A stretch of 9,521 nt of DNA from Pseudomonadota bacterium (GCA_030610915.1 JAUWQS010000043.1:1-9521), one strand, 5' to 3'. Numbered from the stretch's first letter, positions 1 to 6,506 are shown. Notes: generated by a model from the letters alone, not told the origin. Numbers and translations are program-made.

Positions 1-234
1 GTAAGCGTTCACGGGTTCAAAGGTTCAGGGTTCAGGGTTCTATTCTCGTTCCCGGACTGTATCTGGGATGCGAATTTACGAGAAAAGCGTCAGCTTCGTC
101 AGGCCTAATCCAAAATCTGGAACCAAACTGGCAATTACTTGGGAAAAGGAGCATCTTTAGCGAGGACTTCGGGCCTTCAATCCCTTTTTTGTCCTTAACC
201 CTGAACGTTGAACCCTGAACCTGTGAACGGTTAC
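1..234. repeat. GTTCA-type repeat block with inverted ends
   Basis: The left arm (1-39) consists of tandem GGTTCA-like units after GTAAGCGTTCAC. The right arm (197-234) is its inverted counterpart, ending in GTGAACGGTTAC. Aligning the left arm with the reverse complement of the right gives about 33 of 38 matching bases with one single-base indel. The block starts with GTAA and ends with TTAC. The interior (about 41-196) shows no gene and no transposase. It may begin before the window. The same arm sequence recurs near 8450-8471, so this looks like a dispersed family, possibly a MITE-like or REP-like element; that class assignment is inference. Confidence 0.6.
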
Positions 235-238
235 TATT

Positions 239-319
239 TTTTAAACGCGAAGGTCTGGTTAGTGTCTGTTTGGGTGGATAAAAGCGGTATTTCTCAATGA
301 TATTTTGAGGCGTTTAAAA
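239..319. repeat. Spaced perfect 10-bp inverted repeat
   Basis: TTTTAAACGC at 239-248 is matched exactly by its reverse complement GCGTTTAAAA at 310-319, with 61 bases between. A second, imperfect pair lies around it: CTGTTTGGGTGG (266-277) against GCCGCCCAACAG (362-373), about ten matches with one gap. Together they suggest a folded or formerly mobile segment, but no known element type is recognised. Confidence 0.4.
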
Positions 320-402
320 GTAACTAACTGTTTGATATTTCAAAAATATATGTTAATTGGTGCCGCCCAACAGCGTTTAATAATAATTCATTTTTTCGGA
401 CG

Positions 403-438
403 ACGAATCCAAAGGTTCGAATCCTTCTGGGCGTACCA
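403..438 (+). other. tRNA 3'-end-like fragment (T arm, acceptor strand, CCA)
   Basis: A T-arm-like stretch at 411-427 has the canonical TTCGAAT loop, a GG/CC-closed stem and one A-C mismatch at its base. It is followed by a seven-base acceptor strand TGGGCGT (428-434), a discriminator A and CCA (436-438). Six of seven acceptor positions could pair with 363-369, but no D arm or anticodon arm can be folded in between, so this is not an intact tRNA. A terminator follows ten bases later, as expected after a tRNA gene. It may be a decayed tRNA or the tRNA-derived half of an integration (att) site; which one cannot be told here. Confidence 0.45.
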
Positions 439-447
439 GAAAAAACA

Positions 448-475
448 AGGGATTAGCCGATTTTGGCCAATCCCT
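448..475. terminator. Bidirectional intrinsic terminator
   Basis: An 11-bp stem (448-458 with 465-475) encloses a six-base loop. Read as minus-strand RNA it pairs fully, with one G-U wobble, and is followed by UUGUUUUUUC, which ends the oxidoreductase operon 39 bases after the ACT gene stop. Read on the plus strand there is one A-C mismatch and a CUUUUGUU tail, so it could also end transcription coming through the tRNA-like fragment. Confidence 0.75.
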
Positions 476-513
476 CTTTTGTTAGAAACTCGTTACCGAA
501 CAGGATAAAAATT

Positions 514-942
514 TCAGATATTGTAAAGTTTGCCGCCTAAGACACGTATCCAGTTATCCTCCATAACCTTCAAAGCCTTCTCAATGGGATCCACTCCCAG
601 GATCACTACGGTGATGTCACCTGTCCCCATGCAAGTATATATATAATCCACATTGATATCAACCGCTTTAAGGAGCTTTAAGACAACTGTCAGGCCACCC
701 GGATGATTGGGAATCTCGCAGGCGATTACATTTTTTACGTTTATATGGTATCCCGCTGTCTTCAAGACGTTTATAGCCTTGTCAGGATCACTGGCAATGA
801 AATGAAAATTTACTTCCTTTTCCTGAGACGTAAAGTAGCAGCCTATGATATTAATCTTGTGCTCACCCAGCAAATCACTGACAAGATACAATTGGCCGGG
901 CTCGTTTATTAAAGTGAGATCAATCTGTTTAACTGTCCCCAA
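514..942 (-). CDS. Tandem ACT-domain protein (putative amino-acid sensor)
   Basis: The 142-residue protein is filled by two ACT-like domains, roughly residues 5-68 and 71-138. Each begins with a hydrophobic strand and then a Pro-Gly turn at the start of the first helix: NEPGQL in the first, NHPGGL in the second. ACT domains bind small ligands, usually amino acids, and stand-alone tandem ACT proteins are thought to be allosteric or regulatory partners. It is the last gene of the 2-oxoacid oxidoreductase operon, two bases after the gamma-subunit stop, so a role in sensing branched-chain or other amino acids whose 2-oxoacids feed that enzyme is a fair inference. The start is TTG at 940-942, supported by an AAAGGAG site seven bases upstream. 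No catalytic or DNA-binding domain is present. Confidence 0.85.
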   Translation of the reverse strand: MGTVKQIDLTLINEPGQLYLVSDLLGEHKINIIGCYFTSQEKEVNFHFIASDPDKAINVLKTAGYHINVKNVIACEIPNHPGGLTVVLKLLKAVDINVDYIYTCMGTGDITVVILGVDPIEKALKVMEDNWIRVLGGKLYNI

Positions 943-944
943 AA

Positions 945-1487
945 TCAGACTCCTTTTAAAACATATTCAGCGCCCCTGTTTAAACCTTTTCGGTTCAACT
1001 TCATGAGACTGGTTTTCTTCCCCTTTACGATCTCGGCCAGTGCGTTCATGATCGAATCCAGAGAGGTCATCTCTGATTTGGCAACAAATGCACCAAGCAT
1101 GATCATGTTGATAGCGCGGTCACTTCCCAACTCCCGGGCAATGTCATTGGCCGGCACTTTGACCGCAGCCACATCATCTCTGGTCAATTCTGTATTTACA
1201 AGATTCGAGTTCAGAATAATGATTCCACCCTTGATAATCGCACCCTCGTATTTGATCAGAGAGGGTTTATTCATGATTACGGCATAATCGGGCGCAGAAG
1301 CCACAGGTGAGAAGATATCTTCATCCGATACGACAACCGTACAGTTGGCGGTTCCCCCGCGCATCTCAGCCCCATAAGAAGGGAGATAGGTTACTTCCTT
1401 TCCATCCCTCATGGCCGCCACTGCAAACGCATAACCCATCATGAGGATTCCCTGTCCTCCAAACCCTGCAAAGATTGTTTTTTTCAT
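945..1487 (-). CDS. 2-oxoacid:ferredoxin oxidoreductase, gamma subunit
   Basis: This 180-residue protein is the gamma subunit or domain of the pyruvate/2-oxoacid:ferredoxin oxidoreductase superfamily (names used: KorC, VorC). It begins with the family glycine motif GFGGQGI at residues 8-14 and carries SYGAEMRGG at 37-45, both highly characteristic of this subunit. In the family the gamma subunit helps hold coenzyme A and completes the cytoplasmic complex with the alpha, beta and delta subunits. Length is normal for a stand-alone gamma subunit. ATG at 1485-1487 starts seven bases after the beta-subunit stop; the upstream Shine-Dalgarno match is weak (AGAAG), consistent with translational coupling. 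Substrate cannot be read from this subunit. Confidence 0.92.
   Translation of the reverse strand: MKKTIFAGFGGQGILMMGYAFAVAAMRDGKEVTYLPSYGAEMRGGTANCTVVVSDEDIFSPVASAPDYAVIMNKPSLIKYEGAIIKGGIIILNSNLVNTELTRDDVAAVKVPANDIARELGSDRAINMIMLGAFVAKSEMTSLDSIMNALAEIVKGKKTSLMKLNRKGLNRGAEYVLKGV
950..956 (-). promoter_or_regulatory. Ribosome binding site that fixes a TTG start (ACT gene)
   Basis: AAAGGAG on the minus strand lies seven bases before TTG 942-940, inside the last codons of the gamma-subunit gene. It is the best Shine-Dalgarno match in the operon and supports the TTG start. Confidence 0.65.
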
Positions 1488-1494
1488 AATAAAA

Positions 1495-2247
1495 TCAAAC
1501 TTCTTTTGTGATTTCGTCCTTAATGACTTTAAGCGGAAATGTCTTTACCATACTCTCATCGATCCATCTGACTGCATCCACAGGCGACATCTTCCAGTTC
1601 ACTGGGCAGGGAGAAAGAATTTCAACAAGTGAAAACCCCAAACCTGCAATCTGACATTTGAAGGCCTTGGTAATGGCCCTTTTGGTTCGTCGGATATTCT
1701 TGGGAGAACTGACAGAGGTCCGCTCAATGTAAACGCTGCCATTCGTAATCGCCAGCATTTCACTCAGGTCAAGGGGAGATCCGTCCCGGGTCATATCACG
1801 GCCGCCAGGCGTGGTTGTGGAATTCTGACCAAGAACCGTTGTAGGCGCCATCTGCCCTCCTGTCATACCATAAATACCATTATTAATAAAGATAATCGTG
1901 ATATTTTCACCTCTGTTAGCGGCATGAATGGTCTCAGCAGTCCCTATGGCTGCAATATCTCCGTCACCCTGGTAAGAGAAAACGATCCTGTCCGGGAGCG
2001 TGCGTTTTATACCCGTGGCTACAGCAGCGCCTCTCCCATGAGGGGCCTCTCCCATATCGACATCAAAATAATAATAGGCAAGAACAGCGCAACCGGCCGG
2101 CGGAACGCCTATCACCTTTTCCCCAATATCCAGATCTTCGATGACCTCGGCTACCAGTCTGTGGACAATGCTATGTCCACAACCCGGGCAATAATGGAAA
2201 GCCGTCTTTTTGAGATATTTTGGTCTTTGGAAAACCTTCTTTAACAT
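1495..2247 (-). CDS. 2-oxoacid:ferredoxin oxidoreductase, TPP-binding beta subunit
   Basis: This 250-residue protein binds thiamine diphosphate and Mg2+ and carries out decarboxylation of the 2-oxoacid. The thiamine-diphosphate/metal motif is clear: GDGD at residues 94-97 followed by NNGIYGMTGGQ at 122-132. A CPGCGH segment at 20-25 is typical of KorB/VorA-type beta subunits. It is somewhat shorter than many 2-oxoglutarate enzymes (about 270-290 residues), which fits the short VOR-like group. ATG at 2245-2247 follows the alpha-subunit stop by two bases, and AGAGGAA sits about seven bases upstream within the end of the alpha gene. Family naming differs between databases (korB, vorA), so no symbol is given. 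Confidence 0.92.
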   Translation of the reverse strand: MLKKVFQRPKYLKKTAFHYCPGCGHSIVHRLVAEVIEDLDIGEKVIGVPPAGCAVLAYYYFDVDMGEAPHGRGAAVATGIKRTLPDRIVFSYQGDGDIAAIGTAETIHAANRGENITIIFINNGIYGMTGGQMAPTTVLGQNSTTTPGGRDMTRDGSPLDLSEMLAITNGSVYIERTSVSSPKNIRRTKRAITKAFKCQIAGLGFSLVEILSPCPVNWKMSPVDAVRWIDESMVKTFPLKVIKDEITKEV

Positions 2248-2249
2248 AC

Positions 2250-3329
2250 CTATTCCTCTTCGAGATACCGGCGGTAATAGAGCTTGTTAATCACATTGGC
2301 GATTTCTTCCGGCGTGGAAATGACCCCGCCCGGACGGCCGTAAAAGTGTACATTGCCCCTGCCTTCGAGGGATAGACGGACATCTTCCACCATCTGTCCG
2401 GTATTCATTTCAAAGACGAGAAACTCTTTGACGGACCTGCTCATTTTCACCAATGCACGTTTGGGGAAAGGCCATAGGGTAACAGGTCTGAAAAGTCCCA
2501 CCTTGAGTCCCATCTCCCGAACCCTCTTAACTGCACCTTTGGCGATCCTCGCCGCCGTTCCGTAAGCAATGACAACGAGGCTGGCATCATTGGCAAGATA
2601 AGCTTCAGCGCTGGTGACTTCTCTGACAATATTATCGTATTTTCTCGCAAGCTTCCAGTTGAGGTCTTCTTCCTGAGACGTGTCTAAAAGCAGAGACCTG
2701 ATGAAGCGACTTGGCCTCCCCCTGGCCCCATCAAGTATCCAGGGCCTGGGTGGCAGTTCGCGAGGATCAATGGGGTCTGAAAATATAACCGGCTCCATCA
2801 TCTGCCCCATCATACCGTCACCGAGGATGAGGACGGGTGTTCGATATTTATCCGCATACTCAAAGGCCATGGGAGTTAAATCGGCAAGCTCCTGGCCTGA
2901 AGACGGCGCCAGAACTATAGTGCGGTAATCACCATGGCCGCCTCCCCTCGTAGCCTGAAAGTAATCACCCTGACTGGGCGCAATATTTCCCAAACCAGGT
3001 CCACCCCGCATGATATTTACAATAACGGCAGGGAGTTCCTGAGCTGCAAGAAAGGAAATTCCCTCCTGCTTCAGGCTGATCCCCGGGCTGGAAGAACTGG
3101 TCATGGCCCGTGAGCCTGCCATGGATGCCCCGATAACCATGTTGATTGCGGCAAGTTCACTTTCCGCCTGGATGAAGGTTCCATCTTCCAGCCTTGCCAT
3201 GGAGCCTGCCATGTATTCAGTCAATTCGTTCTGCGGGGTGATCGGATAGCCTGCATAAAACCGGCAGCCTGCGCGCACAGCCGCCTCGCTAATCACGTGG
3301 CTTCCCCTCATCAACAATTTTTTACTCAC
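2250..3329 (-). CDS. vorB: 2-oxoacid:ferredoxin oxidoreductase, alpha subunit (VorB-like)
   Basis: The 359-residue alpha subunit contains the features of the group annotated as 3-methyl-2-oxobutanoate dehydrogenase VorB: GYPITP at residues 27-32, QAESE at 54-58, TSSSSPGISLKQEG at 77-90, a GGPGLGN stretch near 109-115 and GDYFQATRGGGHGDY at 121-135. This subunit contributes the pyrimidine-binding and transketolase C-terminal-like domains and shapes the substrate pocket. Similarity in memory is stronger to VorB than to 2-oxoglutarate KorA, so branched-chain 2-oxoacids are the likeliest substrates; KorA remains possible. The start is GTG (3327-3329), overlapping the delta-subunit stop by eight bases, with AGAGG six bases upstream. 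An alternative in-frame ATG at residue 7 has less support. Some databases call this subunit vorA/korA. Confidence 0.9.
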   Translation of the reverse strand: MSKKLLMRGSHVISEAAVRAGCRFYAGYPITPQNELTEYMAGSMARLEDGTFIQAESELAAINMVIGASMAGSRAMTSSSSPGISLKQEGISFLAAQELPAVIVNIMRGGPGLGNIAPSQGDYFQATRGGGHGDYRTIVLAPSSGQELADLTPMAFEYADKYRTPVLILGDGMMGQMMEPVIFSDPIDPRELPPRPWILDGARGRPSRFIRSLLLDTSQEEDLNWKLARKYDNIVREVTSAEAYLANDASLVVIAYGTAARIAKGAVKRVREMGLKVGLFRPVTLWPFPKRALVKMSRSVKEFLVFEMNTGQMVEDVRLSLEGRGNVHFYGRPGGVISTPEEIANVINKLYYRRYLEEE

Positions 3330-3540
3330 GATAAACCTCTATCGCAATATCAGGACAAACAATTGCGCATGTAGCACAGCCTGTGCATTTGCGATCTTCT
3401 TCTTTCATATCTGCCTCAGTAAATTCAACAGGATAATAACCCTTTTGATTCAATTCACCTGAAACAACAATCAATTGCTCAGGACAAACCGAGATGCACA
3501 GATAACAGCCCTTGCACAACTCACTGTCGATTGTTATCAT
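3322..3540 (-). CDS. 2-oxoacid:ferredoxin oxidoreductase, 2x[4Fe-4S] delta subunit
   Basis: This 72-residue ferredoxin-like subunit (KorD/VorD type) carries two complete [4Fe-4S] motifs of CxxCxxCxxxCP form: cysteines 9, 12, 15, 19 and cysteines 52, 55, 58, 62. The segment between them (residues 20-51) is longer than in a minimal clostridial ferredoxin, as is usual for the delta subunit. It passes electrons from the thiamine site of the alpha-beta core to free ferredoxin. It is the first gene of the operon. The frame is open further upstream to 3636, but the added 32 residues are not ferredoxin-like and would reach over the promoter's start point. The ATG at 3538-3540 is preceded by AAGAGGT at unusually short spacing, so initiation here may be weak. 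Confidence 0.85.
   Translation of the reverse strand: MITIDSELCKGCYLCISVCPEQLIVVSGELNQKGYYPVEFTEADMKEEDRKCTGCATCAIVCPDIAIEVYRE
3336..3340 (-). promoter_or_regulatory. Ribosome binding site that fixes a GTG start (alpha subunit)
   Basis: AGAGG on the minus strand lies six bases before GTG 3329-3327, inside the delta-subunit coding end. It favours the GTG over the downstream in-frame ATG at residue 7, and makes the eight-base stop/start overlap a coupling point. Confidence 0.6.
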
Positions 3541-3623
3541 ACCTCTTTTCGTCTTTTTAACCACCGATCTTAATATCCTTATTTCTGGATGGATAATAGT
3601 TGATATTACCCAAGAAAAATGCA

Positions 3624-3652
3624 AATCTATGCTCAAGATTCAAATTTGTCAA
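3624..3652 (-). promoter_or_regulatory. Sigma70-type promoter of the oxidoreductase operon
   Basis: On the minus strand a perfect -35 TTGACA (3652-3647) is followed by exactly 17 bases and a -10 TAGATT (3629-3624, four of six consensus bases). An A-rich tract precedes the -35 box. Transcription would start near 3617, giving a leader of about 77 bases before the delta-subunit ATG. Confidence 0.6.
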
Positions 3653-3674
3653 GCTTTTTTGATTTTATTCAGGG

Positions 3675-3730
3675 GTAACTACTCAGGTTGTCAGGTTCAC
3701 GGTTCACGGTTAATGATTCACAGTTCACGA
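3675..3730. repeat. GTTCA-type repeat block beginning GTAACTACTCAGG
   Basis: The first 25 bases (3675-3699) are identical to 8059-8083. They are followed by tandem GGTTCACGGTTCACGGTT and more degenerate ATTCACAGTTCACG units to about 3730. The block lies just upstream of the operon promoter and ahead of the TPR gene. Confidence 0.6.
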
Positions 3731-3781
3731 GAGCGAAACGACTTTAGCTCCTGGCTTACAAGACTTACAAGAATAGTTTTT

Positions 3782-3810
3782 CTGCGCTCTCTGCGAGCTT
3801 TGTGGTGAAC
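3782..3810 (+). repeat. CTCTGCG-type dispersed repeat
   Basis: CTGCGCTCTCTGCGAG followed by a GTGGTGAAC ending matches, from memory, a short intergenic motif scattered through many environmental bacterial genomes. It ends about ten bases before the TPR gene's ribosome binding site. Only one copy lies in this window, so the repeat status rests on recollection. Confidence 0.4.
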
Positions 3811-3819
3811 GCTTTAATA

Positions 3820-3825
3820 AAGGAG
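3820..3825 (+). promoter_or_regulatory. Ribosome binding site of the TPR gene
   Basis: AAGGAG lies six bases before ATG 3832. It selects this start over the in-frame GTG at 3802, which falls inside the CTCTGCG repeat. Confidence 0.7.
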
Positions 3826-3831
3826 ATACCA

Positions 3832-4683
3832 ATGAAAAAGGAAGACAGAATTGAAGAGGGGATTCGGTTACTTAACGAAGGGAAGAGACTATTCCAAGAT
3901 TCAGATTTTTACGGCGCCGCAAAAAAATGGGACGAGGCGCTCAAGATATTTGAGGAGAATAACTTCAGGCAGAAGATCTCTCTGACTATGGGAAATCTTG
4001 GCAATGTTCACGCGAATCTTGGCCAGCTCGAGAAGGCGCTTAGCTATTATGAAAAAGCCCTGATCATAGATAGGGAGATCGGCAATAGAAAAGGTGAAGG
4101 AGCTGACCTTATAAATATTGGTGGTGTCTACTGGAATCTTGGTCAGTACGAGAAGGCTCTGAGTTATTACGAAAAGGCTCTGCCTATAGAAAGGGAAATC
4201 GGCGATAGAAAAGGGGAAAGTAACAACCTTGGAAGCATCGGCGTGACATACATAAAACTGGGCAGGCACAAGGAAGCGCTCAACTTTCTTGAAAAAGCAC
4301 TGGATATGAAAAGAGAGAGCGGCGATAGAAAAGGAGAAGGCAATGACCTCGGAAATATCGGCAATATCTACTGGGGTCTTGGCCATCTCGAGAAGGCGCT
4401 CGGCTATTATAAGAAGGCGCTGACTGTAAGAAGAAATATTGGCGACAGAAATGGTGAGGGTAATGACCTTGCAAATATCGGTGTTATTTACAGGAATCTG
4501 GGCCGGCCCAAGAAGGCGCTCAGTTGCTGCGGGCAGGCTCTGACCATAGCAAGAGAAATTGGCGCAAGGGAAGGGGAAAGCGCTATCCTCACAAACATCG
4601 GCAATATTTACTCTGATCTTGGCCAGTACGATGAGGCGCTCGCCTTTTATGAGGAGGCAATGAATATAGACAAGATGGAATAA
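3832..4683 (+). CDS. Tetratricopeptide repeat protein
   Basis: The 283-residue protein is almost entirely tetratricopeptide repeats of the 40-42-residue, kinesin-light-chain-like subtype. After a degenerate N-terminal unit (about residues 5-45), five units of exactly 40 residues and a final partial one repeat the pattern (I/L)GNIYxxLGxxEKALxYYEKAL, then a xxREIGDRKGEGND linker. TPRs form a superhelical scaffold for protein-protein contact; no catalytic domain, signal peptide or membrane segment is seen, so a cytoplasmic partner-binding role is the most that can be said. The units are also alike at the DNA level with a strict 120-base period, implying recent internal duplication. Unit five (residues 197-236 region) drifts most, with SCCGQAL replacing SYYEKAL. 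It stands alone, facing the glycosyltransferase unit tail to tail. Confidence 0.88.
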   Translation: MKKEDRIEEGIRLLNEGKRLFQDSDFYGAAKKWDEALKIFEENNFRQKISLTMGNLGNVHANLGQLEKALSYYEKALIIDREIGNRKGEGADLINIGGVYWNLGQYEKALSYYEKALPIEREIGDRKGESNNLGSIGVTYIKLGRHKEALNFLEKALDMKRESGDRKGEGNDLGNIGNIYWGLGHLEKALGYYKKALTVRRNIGDRNGEGNDLANIGVIYRNLGRPKKALSCCGQALTIAREIGAREGESAILTNIGNIYSDLGQYDEALAFYEEAMNIDKME

Positions 4684-4735
4684 AATAAAGCTGATTCATC
4701 ATCTCCAGACGAACTTTCTTTCAGTAACTATCATC

Positions 4736-5791
4736 TTAAGAAGAAACCGAACTGTTTTCAAACCCATTTGAATCCCAAAAATCATGAGTAAACAGGCAGC
4801 TTGCTTCTGTCAAGTTATTAAGGGCATCATACGCCAGAAGGACTGCCGCAGATGTCCATGACGTTATTTCGTCCGGCCAAATTACCCAATCCGGAAAGGT
4901 TACACCCGTCCAATAGGAACCATCTTCATACTTTTTATCTTTAATCCAATTAAAGATATTTTTTGCCTTTTCATGTTTACCAATCGCTGCCAGCGACAGG
5001 ATCAATTCGGACGTTTCCGCTATTGTTACCCATGGCCGGTCAGACACACATCTTACACCCCAATCCGGAACTACAAACTTTTGCCAATACCTATCAATGT
5101 GTCCGTGCGCATCTGCGTCCATGACGGCTCCACACAGAACCGGATAATACCAATCCATTGAATAGCGGGTTTTTTTCATATTAAAAAGGCCTGGTCTTTT
5201 TTGTATTGCGTGCCCTAATCTCTTAAAAGCAATCCCCCAATCAAGTTCCTCTTCTTCTAAAATTGATGAGATAGCCAGGCCACATTTCAGACTCATATAA
5301 ACGGAACTGGAACCTGTCAAAAGGGCCATAGTATCCACAACACCTTCAAGATTTTTAGCCCAGTAAATCTCACCCGTGGGCGCTTGCAAACTCACAGCAT
5401 AATCAAGACCCGACTTGACAGTCGGCCACATATGCCTGAGGAAAGAAACGTCTTTCGTCCTTAAATAATAGTGAAGGACTCCCACTGCAATATATGAGGA
5501 AAAATTTGACTCTTTAGTCGTATTGACCGGCTCCCCGTCACGGTATTCGGACCACCAGCTGCCATCGTCAAGCTGTGTTTCACGCATCCATTCATAAGCC
5601 CGTTTCGCCTCTGCAAGATATCCGGCCACCGTCAGGCCCATAGCGCTCTCTACGTGATCCCATGGGTCTGTCTTTCCACCGTGAGACCAGGGTATTTCAC
5701 CGTTCTCTTTTTGAACACTCGTAATAAAACCTGCTGTTGCTTCAACATCAAAGTCTGTTTCTGAAGCAACCGAAGAGATAACTGATTCCAC
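4736..5791 (-). CDS. Alpha/alpha-toroid 'prenyltransferase-like' protein of unknown function
   Basis: This 351-residue protein resembles the conserved bacterial proteins annotated 'prenyltransferase' or squalene-cyclase-like, which fold as an alpha/alpha toroid and may instead be related to six-hairpin glycosidases. Visible features are WDHVESAM (44-51), a QW-like QLDDGSW (73-79), KESNFSSYIAVGV (93-105), SMDWYYPVL (211-219), GVRCVSDRPWV (245-255) and EDGSYWTG (289-296). The DxDD catalytic motif of squalene-hopene cyclases is absent, so a true cyclase is unlikely. No signal peptide or membrane helix is evident. The start is GTG (5789-5791), four bases after the methyltransferase stop, with GGGTGA upstream. 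From memory, actinobacterial homologues share these motifs and the same neighbours. The substrate is unknown; a glycan or glycolipid is inferred from context. Confidence 0.75.
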   Translation of the reverse strand: MESVISSVASETDFDVEATAGFITSVQKENGEIPWSHGGKTDPWDHVESAMGLTVAGYLAEAKRAYEWMRETQLDDGSWWSEYRDGEPVNTTKESNFSSYIAVGVLHYYLRTKDVSFLRHMWPTVKSGLDYAVSLQAPTGEIYWAKNLEGVVDTMALLTGSSSVYMSLKCGLAISSILEEEELDWGIAFKRLGHAIQKRPGLFNMKKTRYSMDWYYPVLCGAVMDADAHGHIDRYWQKFVVPDWGVRCVSDRPWVTIAETSELILSLAAIGKHEKAKNIFNWIKDKKYEDGSYWTGVTFPDWVIWPDEITSWTSAAVLLAYDALNNLTEASCLFTHDFWDSNGFENSSVSS

Positions 5792-5795
5792 ATTG

Positions 5796-6506
5796 TCACC
5801 CTTTCTTTAGATATAAGACAACACTTTTTGCAATAAATGGATTCAATATTCTGTCGAGCCATCGAGTGAACTGCGGTTTCTCTACGATATCCCATTCCAG
5901 AAATTTTTTATACAATTTTACCAGACGTGAATGCTCATTCTTATGGCCCACAAGGCATTTCAACCACCAATAAGGAGAATGAAGGGAATGTTTGTATCGA
6001 ACACACTTACATTTTGTGCCGGCGCTTTCCAGCATCTCGATCAATTCGTCCTTTTTGTATATTCGTATATGCCCCCCCGGCTCCTGATGGTAGCTCTCCG
6101 AAATTGCCCAGCATATCCGTTCAGGAAGATACCTCGGCACACTGACTACAAGATATTTACCCTTTTTCAAGACTCTCACAAGCTCAGAAATGGCTGCCCT
6201 GTTATCAGGTATATGTTCAAGGACCTCGGAACAGATCACCACATCAAAGATCCCGTCTTTAAATGGAAGCAGTGTCAAATCTGCGGAAGCTATAATACAT
6301 GCGCCACTCCTTCCGGGATTTTCACAGGTAAGACCGGACAATTTGTACCTTGCACGGCGGAGATCATCCAGGTTCAGATCAACCCCTGCCACATCTACCC
6401 CTCCCATTCCGAACGCTTCACAAACATGTCGGCCTGTTCCACATCCAGCATCCAGCATGCGAAATCCAGGTTTAATATTAAGTTTTCGGAAATCGACGGT
6501 AAGCAT
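5796..6506 (-). CDS. Class I SAM-dependent methyltransferase
   Basis: The 236-residue protein has a Methyltransf_11-type Rossmann core: motif I LDAGCGTG at residues 18-25, acidic D43 ending strand 2 to hold the SAM ribose, ADLTLLPF at 75-82 and FDVVICSEVLEHIPD at 87-101. The C-terminal third (about 130-236), with ICWAISESYHQEPGGHIRIY and PYWWLKC (178-184), is specific to a subgroup I remember from actinobacteria beside GT4 and toroid genes. It is likely cytoplasmic, methylating a small molecule or sugar made by its neighbours. The ATG at 6504-6506 lies 29 bases inside the glycosyltransferase gene; the ribosome site is weak (AGAGAAA), consistent with coupling. Acceptor unknown. Confidence 0.85.
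   Translation of the reverse strand: MLTVDFRKLNIKPGFRMLDAGCGTGRHVCEAFGMGGVDVAGVDLNLDDLRRARYKLSGLTCENPGRSGACIIASADLTLLPFKDGIFDVVICSEVLEHIPDNRAAISELVRVLKKGKYLVVSVPRYLPERICWAISESYHQEPGGHIRIYKKDELIEMLESAGTKCKCVRYKHSLHSPYWWLKCLVGHKNEHSRLVKLYKKFLEWDIVEKPQFTRWLDRILNPFIAKSVVLYLKKG

Larger units (their letters stand above)
1..513. other. Gene-free intergenic region downstream of the oxidoreductase operon
   Basis: This stretch lacks a believable coding region. It holds the GTTCA repeat block (1-234), an inverted-repeat area (239-319 and 266-373), a tRNA-like 3' end (about 403-438) and a bidirectional terminator (448-475). A 67-codon open frame at 305-508 runs through the tRNA-like and terminator sequences, has no recognisable protein signature and is best discarded. 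Confidence 0.6.

Noticed and set aside
363..438. Intact tRNA or tmRNA 3' domain
   Set aside because: Acceptor pairing with 363-369 is six of seven, but no D arm or anticodon arm can be formed, and no tmRNA tag reading frame or upstream half is seen.
364..486. Integron attC site suggested by CCGCCCAAC and GTTAGAA
   Set aside because: The second core does not fit GTTRRRY and the inner L boxes are missing; there is no integrase or cassette.
305..508. Small plus-strand open frame of 67 codons
   Set aside because: It runs through the inverted repeats, the tRNA-like end and the terminator stem, has no good ribosome site and no recognisable domain.
3541..3636. Longer N-terminus for the delta subunit
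   Set aside because: The 32 extra residues are not ferredoxin-like and the region contains the predicted transcript start near 3617; the family protein normally starts a few residues before the first cysteine.
3675..3730. CRISPR array in the GTTCA tandem repeats
   Set aside because: Units are six to eight bases without uniform spacers, and no cas genes are present.
3901..4386. Open frame of 161 codons on the minus strand
   Set aside because: Antisense to the TPR gene; its apparent repeats are simply the complement of the TPR DNA repeats.
4736..5791. Squalene-hopene cyclase
   Set aside because: The protein is about half the length of that family and lacks the DxDD motif; only toroid-type QW-like motifs are shared.
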